DNA of 64,000 bases, taken from NCBI RefSeq assembly GCF_021018895.1, contig NC_079384.1, positions 17,143,140-17,207,139 on the forward strand, given 5' to 3'. Shown one piece after another: positions 41,801-50,400 of this stretch. The notes under the pieces were generated by a model that was given only the letters and a program-made list of their open reading frames with translations, did no database searches and was not told where the DNA came from. The stretch is from Seriola aureovittata. Lineage: Eukaryota; Chordata; Actinopteri; Carangiformes; Carangidae. Positions within the stretch are counted from its first letter, which is position 1, and every line of letters begins with the position of its first letter. Made by a program: the position numbers and the translations under genes.

Positions 41801-44800
41801 CTAACACAGCAAAGCACCAGCTCCATACACTCTCATTGGCTGCCAGTGACATCACTTGTGCAAAGTGTTGAGTCAGACTCCCAGCCCGCTCTTTCTCTGA
41901 CAGCTGATGCCCCCTTGTGTCCTCAGAGGAAAACTGCAGCCATCTAAATAAAAACACCACTGTGGTTTTAAGTCCAATCATCAGCTGCACCAAAAACTGT
42001 GTTTACATGTTAAACATCGGCAGAGAAACTGAAATACACTGACCCCAGATCAGTGACGATGAGTGACCCCCTGTCCAAGCCATCTGATCCCACACACAAA
42101 ACGTGGCTGTTAAATTAAATTGGATTATGATTTGTCTGCTCTCACAGACCATTAGAGTGAATTAGATTGTAAGCCTTCCTGATTATTAAACAGGATCATG
42201 TTCAGTCTCTTCCTCCAGCGCTAATGGTTACTTACTGCCTGGTGTAATCTGCCCTCTGGTGTTCTCAGGTTACCACAGCTACATCCTGCATCTTCAGCAT
42301 CAGGGATAACTGACACTCTTATACTGAAGTTTGTTGATGAGTTTATTGTTTGAGCTTGTTTAATTTCATTTGCAAATAATGCCAGGGACCTATAATAAAA
42401 TCCACCGTCATGAACTTTAAAACAGACAATAACTTGTTCCTGCGCTGAGATATGGATGTTGTAATTTGTCTATCTTTATAATTTTAAATAAGTACAACTA
42501 GTGTATTCAGTAAAAGTGAAAAGAAACATGATAACATGATGATGCGTGACACAGAGCCATGTTTGATGGGTTTGCCTCAGGTGAAGACCAAACTATGCAG
42601 CTAAAGTCATGCACTCTGAATCAGTTCATGTAAAAATAATAGTAGGTCAGAGGAAAGTTCTTTCATTGGAGAAGCTGCAACCAAAGAATATTCTGTCTAA
42701 TGAAACTATTAATTAAAGTTTATTTATCTATTTAAAAGTTGTTTACTTACATTATCCCAAATAATTCCAGCAATTCCCAAACCCATCATTGTAACGCTCT
42801 GTCCCTATTGGTTGCCTGTCAATGACATCATGTCCCCTGTGTGCATGTGTCAGTGTTGTGGTTGCCTGTCAGAAGCTCAAAATTTACTTATCCAGTTTTA
42901 AGCCACATACACTTTTTACACCTTGGTTGTTTTCAACTGTCTTTTTAACCAGATTTTAATCATCGGACGTCTGGATCTAAAGTTATCAGACAAAAAAGCT
43001 GAGTAAATGTTAGACAGCTCAGTTCTGTGTCCACTGAACACAGCTGGTGAATCACTGATTCTTTAAAGTGAACCTGCTTTATTCTGTGTTTCTACTGGTT
43101 TTATTCCCACTCCATTCGTTATGGAGAAGATGAGACCACCTGGATAATTCAGCTCCAAGTAAAAACCTCCTGAACCAGTGACACTGAAGGAATCTTAACC
43201 AGGAGAAGCTCACAGCAATGAAGGTGAAGAAAACTCCCATGATCCCACACTGTTTCACGACATCACCTAACGCCGCCTCTCTGTTTTGACGGACAGCGGC
43301 AGAAGTTACATACTGCACGTTGAATCGCTTCTGGTGATCGACCAATTGATTATTCGACTTTAGTCTCTACAGCTCCAAGTAACATATACATGTGGTGTTT
43401 CCTACCTTGCGGCTGGTGTAGTGGGCGTGTTTGGCCAGCTTGCCATTGAGTCCCTGGAGGAAAACCTCATCTGTGACTTTGCCCACATTCATACAAGCCT
43501 CATCCAGAACAGAGAAGATGCCCTTGTGCTGCTGCTCCACCAAGTCCACAATGATCTGGTTATTGAAGTAATCAATCTGATAGAAGGACACGCAGAACAG
43601 AGGAAGACAAAAGTAAGCAACAGGTAATACAAAAATACTACATAGTACTTTTGTAAAAACTTGGTATAACTGTATAAAATCATGTTATGTTTTATATTAA
43701 TAAATAAAATATTAAGCCCAATGGATGGCAATAGAAATGAAAATGAGACCAAATAATTGTCTTCGTACATGTTTCCAGGGGATGCCTTCTCTCTGATACT
43801 CTTCCTGCTCCTGCTTCAGCACCAGCTGGATGAACAGCTGTTGCAGCTTTTCATTACAGTAGTTGATGCAGAACTGTTCAAAGCTGTAGCATAAAAAAAA
43901 GAGGAGATTGAATGTCATATTGAGTTATGAAGGTGAACACATACATTAATAGTTCTAACATGACAGCCGACAGTAATCCTCGTACAAAAAATAAAATGAA
44001 ATATATGGACACAAAAAGGAAAATTTTACATGCATATTTGTGGATGCTTTTTAACTTGGTGGGATATCTCATCCAAACCTGTTGTTCTGGAAAATCTCAA
44101 AACCGTAGATGTCCAGCACCCCGATAACTGTGTTCTTCCCGTGGACTCTGGCATCGTAGTTTTTCACCTCAATTATATCATTGATTCGTCCCACGATCCA
44201 GCAGAACAGACGCTCGTACATGGCCTGAGGATGACAAAATATTTCATGTAAGACGTGCTGTAGCAGACACATAGTAGTCCACCACACAGATACAGATGAA
44301 TAGCTGTGAGTTAAATGTCCAAATATTAGTGAGTCAGACTTTGGTTCACAGCCCACAGCTGCTGGTCTTGAAGCTGCCTACATACATCGCTTCTTCCACA
44401 GTTTCCAGCTTCTGCCCGAAGTCATAACATTGTGACTCATGCTTGTGTGAATCAGTGTGAACTGCAGTAAAAATATCGCCAAGCACTAAGTGAAATGTCA
44501 CAACTCTCCACACATCAGCAGGACAAAGCTGTTCATTTTTCTCCTGCAGCCCACCAACGACAAACAACATGTAATTTCTCTGCAATAACCTTGGCCAGAG
44601 CGTCCCGTCCGTAGCTGGCCTCCTGTTCTGTATGCTGTTTCTCAATGACATCTCGACCAGTGGCCACAGTGCGGTAGAGCAGGGCCTTCTCCACGTTCTC
44701 CTCCTTGGTGGACAGCAGATCCCTGAGCACAGACACCAGCTTTGTGTTATCTATCAAGGTCACATCACCGTCCACCCCGAATGTCAGGTTCCCCTGGAAA

Positions 44801-47424
44801 GAGAGAGAGAGAGAGACAGAGAGAGGATTTATGAGTGCGTTTGGTTTGGTTTGGGTTGGTTAAAGGAATATTTTGACCAGAGTCTCTGCATTACATAAGA
44901 AGCTAGAGCCAGCAGGCAATTAGCTTAGCTTAGCATAGAGACTAGCAGGAGGGGAAAAACCTCCCGGCTCTGGCCAATTCTAGCACATAACTTCCTATAA
45001 AACCACAACTTGTTTGTTTGTAATTTACCGTTTGTGTAGCCACTAAAGAAACAAGATATAACATGTTAATTAGTAAATTTGGAGCTGTTGGTCAGCTAAT
45101 AGCCTGCTATTTCTAGCTTCATATTTAGTGTACAGACATGAGAGTATCAATCTTTTCATCTAACTGTCAGAAAGAAAGCAAATAAGCATATTTCTCAGAA
45201 GAGGAAGGTTCAATTGGTTCACTTCCTAATAATTAACATTAATTCTAATTATTGCGATCGTAACATCAAGAGTAGTTGAGTTTGTGCACAGCAGTTAAGC
45301 TGCAAAAATGTGAAATTTATCTGCAGGCAAACAAACAATTCAACATTAATGAAAAATAAAGTTTATAATAAATGAATAATGGATGAGTGTTTACTTTTCT
45401 CAAATGGAGAAGCTTGTTCAAGGAAATTCCTCTGGAAATCAACACCTGCTTATAAACTTGATCTTCTCCATTTTGCCCTATAATTAGCACCAAATTACAT
45501 ACGTTATTATGAAAATTAGAGGCCATAAAATAGGATTAATAGTGAGCTGCTTTTGCACTGGACACACTATATAAAGATAAATGAACCAAAGATCGAAATA
45601 AATGACTAAATAAACACATGCATTCAACTGCTTGGCAAGTATATTGGTTCACATTGCTGCCATCTCTCACATGTGTCGAAAATCTGGACACAGAACTCCC
45701 ATATAGGCGCACACAGCTGGCGTAAGGAATGAGCAGGGATTGGGTATTATCGGGTATTACCAGATGTAGGATGGTAGCCAGGATCTTGTAAACAGTCTGA
45801 ATCTCGTCCCCTGTGAAACCGATCACTTTCATGGCATCAGCTACAGCTTTGAAATCAGCCCCATCATTGATGCAAGACTGGAGAGGGTGTGGGGGGGTTG
45901 GGGGTTTGGGGGGACAATGGAAACAATATTTAAGTTACCTGATCAATCACTGCAAAGAATATCACTTCTTCAACATTTTATCTTTCTAAAACCGGACTTT
46001 TCCTTTCTCTTCCAGTTAATCTATCCCGAATATCAAATTCCCAGTTAATTCAATTACAAACTTGTGCTGATCTGTGATGTCTGGCTATAAAAATAGGAGC
46101 CGCCGGGGCACACAGTGTACAAACCGCCACCTCATCTGTTTGGATGTATCATGTTCCATGACGTCAGGCTGTTGTTGTTTTGTTCCTACTCATTACAGCT
46201 CATGCAAAGACTACAGAGCACAGCAGACACACCAAAACACCTTTTGAAAGACCACACTTATGTAAAGTGGAGTAAGTCAGAGTTTGTGGTCACAACACAC
46301 TTTACAATTGTTCTCCAAATATGTGATTTGTGTGGTTTGTTTCAAAAACTTGTAAACTCTAAGTTGTTTAACCGTCTGCAAACAAACTCAATGTAACACT
46401 CCCTTTCTCTCAAACTTTTGTTTTGGGGGTTTTCATACATAGATAAATGTTTGTATGTGCGCAGAATTGTAAAGTGTACCTTAATCTGGCCTCCAACTTT
46501 GATGTAGTTGTAGGCTGTCGGGTCCTTCTGGATGTGAAGAGAGCGTAACAAGGAATCTGGAGCTCCTCTGAGCAGCTGGTAGAGAACCAAAAACACACAC
46601 ACACACACACACCCACACACCTTAGTTTCCACAGTGTGGAGGCAGTGACAGAGAGGAAGACGAGAGGAAAGCTGAAAGCCATTAAGGACAACCCCTCTCA
46701 TCCCCTCTGTGCAGAACTGAGACAGCTCAGGAGCACGTTCAGCCACAGACTCATCCAGCCACATGCCTCAAAGCGCCTTCATGCCATTAGCCATCAGAGT
46801 GCACAATGCCACAGCACCCACAGTCTAAGACTCAAATCTGTATATTATGATAGAAGCTGGACAAACTGCAACAAATACTAAATTTATTTTCATATTTGCA
46901 CAAGTACAGAAATGCCTACTTTGCATTTGTATATGTCATTGTATATAGTATTTCTAATGTATCTTATTTATTCTAGATTCTATTTCTATTCTTATTTTAT
47001 TTCTTTATGACATTTTTCCCCTTTTCTTTTGGGCTGCTGTGTCAATCTGAATTTCAATAATAGGTACATCTTATCTTATCTTGGTTACAACACTCTGTGC
47101 AGAACCTTTGTTGTGCTTTCTGCATCACTACACAGACTATGATACAATGCAAAATACCAACTGTAATTTCTGTCATATATACTGTAAATAAAGTCATTAC
47201 CATGCTCGTCATGTATGAATTTGATGCATCTCTCACAATGAAATATCAGATACAACTGTGGCCTCATTTTCAACTCACAACACTCCTACATGCAGGAACA
47301 AAAGGTCCGTTCATGACTCAGAAATCCTGCATGGATTCATATTCCTGCTGGGAAGCTCAGGAATAAAAGTTTGCATGCACACATCTAATGTATACATGCT
47401 CTCTTCACATGCAAACACACAGGT

Positions 47425-47467
<43 letters not shown>

Positions 47468-50400
47468 CACACAAACACACAAACACTTACCTGGTAAAAT
47501 GAATGAAAGCTCCTCTCTCCTTCCTGCTGGAAAATAACCCTTGACTATTGGGCAGAAAAAAAAAAAACACACAACAGGACAGAGTCATGTAACAGCTGAC
47601 TTGCATATGCACAATTCAACCAGGGTTTTTCTTTTTTTTCAAACCTGATACAGGAAAAATCTCCAGTATTTTTCAAGAAAAGAGAAAGAGTCTGAAAAAA
47701 ATATCAACGAAACTGAATCTGTCTGGCAGATTTTTTTATTTTTATTTCCTCACTTGTTTATCATCCCACACCACTGTGCAGTGGAGGGACAAAGAGGAAG
47801 ATGGCTACCATATGGCTAACAGTCATGTAATGGAATTATCAGCACAGTTGGAACCCATTTTGAGGAGACGCTTGGCTGAGAAAACATGCTGTAAAACACC
47901 ACATATTAAACCTTTTCCCTCCATTAACATAAAAAAATAACATAACATGTACTTAAGATACAAAATATCAAAATCAAATCACAACTACATTTCATTTGAT
48001 CTCTGAGCCTTTACCTTTTCCAGCAGGTAGTTGTTGATGTGGCCGCCGATGGGATCTCCCTTGAAGTCGAAATTGATGTCCATGTATTTGCCAAAGCGGC
48101 TGGAGTTGTCGTTGCGGTTGGTCTTGGCGTTCCCGAAGGCCTCCAAAACGCAGTTGGATTTAAGCAGCATGTTTTTCACCCTGGGGGAAGGCAGGATAAT
48201 ATTAAAAGAATAAAGTGGTCAACTAAGTGCAACCAGGTTCAAAAAAATTACGCACACCATGAAGTGTTTGTGATAAAGAACCCAATCTGTGGACTCAGAT
48301 GTGCCACAATCCTGAGATTAAAAGTCTGTCCTATCTCTGTCTTTTCATTTGCTTTAAGTATTTCTTTCTACCTCAGAACTTAAAATCTTCTGTGGCAGCC
48401 ATCGTTTGAGAAAAATTAACTGATACAGAGAACGATCACATCCTGACCAAACAAAGAGTCCTGTCTTGTTTTGTCAGTGATTTTTGGCCTGGACTGGTCT
48501 GTGTGCTCAGGATCTGATCAGGCACAGCTGGAGTTTTGCAAAATCTTTTCCATTAATGAGAGGTAAAACAGTTTCCCCTGACACCTAAAAAATAACAGGA
48601 CATGAAGAGAGCAAATCGGAGCAGATACCTAATCTACATAACACAATTATATGCTGGAAGCTCTCAGGACTGAGCTGAGAATACTGACTCTGGTCTGCCT
48701 TATTAACCACAATGGGGTGTTGCACTGTTGTTCTGGCTTATAATAGTGTAAGGTGATCATTTAACACTCTTTTTTTTCAAATATCTTTTTTTGGAAAGAA
48801 AGTTATTTGACTCAAATTAAGTTATTTTTCTAATCCTCTTCCTGGAAAACTTTCAGAAAACAAACATAGCTGACAGTTTTTTTCAAAACTGGCACAGCCT
48901 TTTATAGATTACGTTTTGTGACTTGAGGGCTAATGACACCATCCACACAATACTATCTAATCTAAAAAAATATCTGGATAAGAGCTTTTTGAAAAAATGC
49001 AATAGAGCAAAGTGTATAGTTATAAATTGTGTAGCCAAGAGTCAAAAAGCAAGAGACAGAAAACAGAATTTAAAAATGAATTTCAATCATTTTCAAAGTG
49101 ATATTATAGTGAAATCCAACACTGCAGAAGTTGAATAGTATTGCAGATATATAAAAATATCAAATACTTTAACATAGGCCAGACCAGGCTCTGACCTGCA
49201 CTTTGTTCACTTTACATCAAAGCTGATTTTTCCTCTTCATGTCTATCTTATCAATGTCAACATACTGATATCCATTCTGTAACATGGTGCGATTTCTCCT
49301 TTATCTAGAGGAACAGCACACACCTACTCAGATATCAATAAACCCTGACTAAAGTCAAGCAGAGGTGTGACAATATATCAGTATGATCTAAGAGCCTCAC
49401 ACTGCTATAGCTGTAATGAGATAATAAAAGGTAAAAGTAAAAGTGACCTGTAATAAAAGTCTGCGCTGCATTGACTGATAAAAACAATCTAACATCTAAG
49501 AGTAATCGTTTAACATTTAGAAAATAAAATGTATTAAATGCATATTTCTTGTGGGTATAAACTCCATTTTGCCAAAGAAGAAATTCTGAGCATTTTAAAT
49601 CACACTGTGGTGCAGTTTTCACAGTTTACACCATACATCAAAATATCATGTGTTTCTGCTGTATTTCATTTGGATATGCAAAACACCTCTCTAGGGAACA
49701 AGTCAGAAATCCACAGGATAAAAGAAACTCCATATCTGATAATATTTGCTGTTTGGTCACCAAACCCTACATGTGCACGGACTCTACAGTGTGTTCAACA
49801 AGAGCAGCTCACCTTTCAACTTCAGCCCTCTGATTAGGATTGGTGATAGCAGCAATGTATTGCATTATATACTTGCTGGCTTCTGTCTTTCCTGCTCCAC
49901 TTTCCCCTGGAAAAAAACAGTGTAGTGCAAAGAGTCATTAAATACAATATTAAATATTTTTGGCATTAATAATTTTGGGGCAGTTTGCTTGCTGTGCTAA
50001 TTCAACCAAGAGACCTCAAGTGGTTTAAATAATTGAACATTTTAAAAATAGAGTCATTTAAAAAGGTGGGATATTGTCGGCTGAGACCCATAGCCGAAGC
50101 CTGATTTGCTGTCATTTTGAAATCTATACTGTGTAGCACAAACTTATTTCAGTCCAACATCACATTTTCTGTCTTTTAGGCCAAACTGTATTTCTGCCTT
50201 GGTATGGATTCAAGACATGATATGAGGGTTTAGAGGGGCTCAGTTCCCCCTGTGACCACCGAGTGGAGCTTCATCCTCTGCCTGGTTTCCACACACAGCT
50301 TGTGACCACATTAAATAAATACTTCTTTTAGAAGAAGTGAAGGTGAATTGTTTTAATTATTTTCAAGTGAATGCAGGTTATGTCAATATTTTTCTCCTTC

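Larger units (their letters stand above)
29074..43405 (-). other. myo1d intron 11 (14.3 kb)
   Basis: The largest complete intron. It is rich in microsatellites (29829, 30749, 30954, 33156, 34967, 38763, 39506) and holds two dispersed repeat copies (33422-33680, 34217-34460) and two Tc1-like transposase relics (35395-35680, 37600-37960). I found no coding exon, RNA gene or long unbroken non-repeat ORF; the stretch 39600-43400 shows nothing recognisable. Confidence 0.75.
44794..45760 (-). other. myo1d intron 7
   Basis: 967 bases. A GA/CT microsatellite forms the polypyrimidine tract before exon 8, followed by a rearranged MITE-like repeat (44862-45225). The remainder is AT-rich and featureless. 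Confidence 0.8.
46576..47490 (-). other. myo1d intron 5
   Basis: 915 bases. UG-repeat runs lie at both ends in transcript sense and an antisense LINE 3' end (46616-47092) occupies the middle. Confidence 0.8.
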
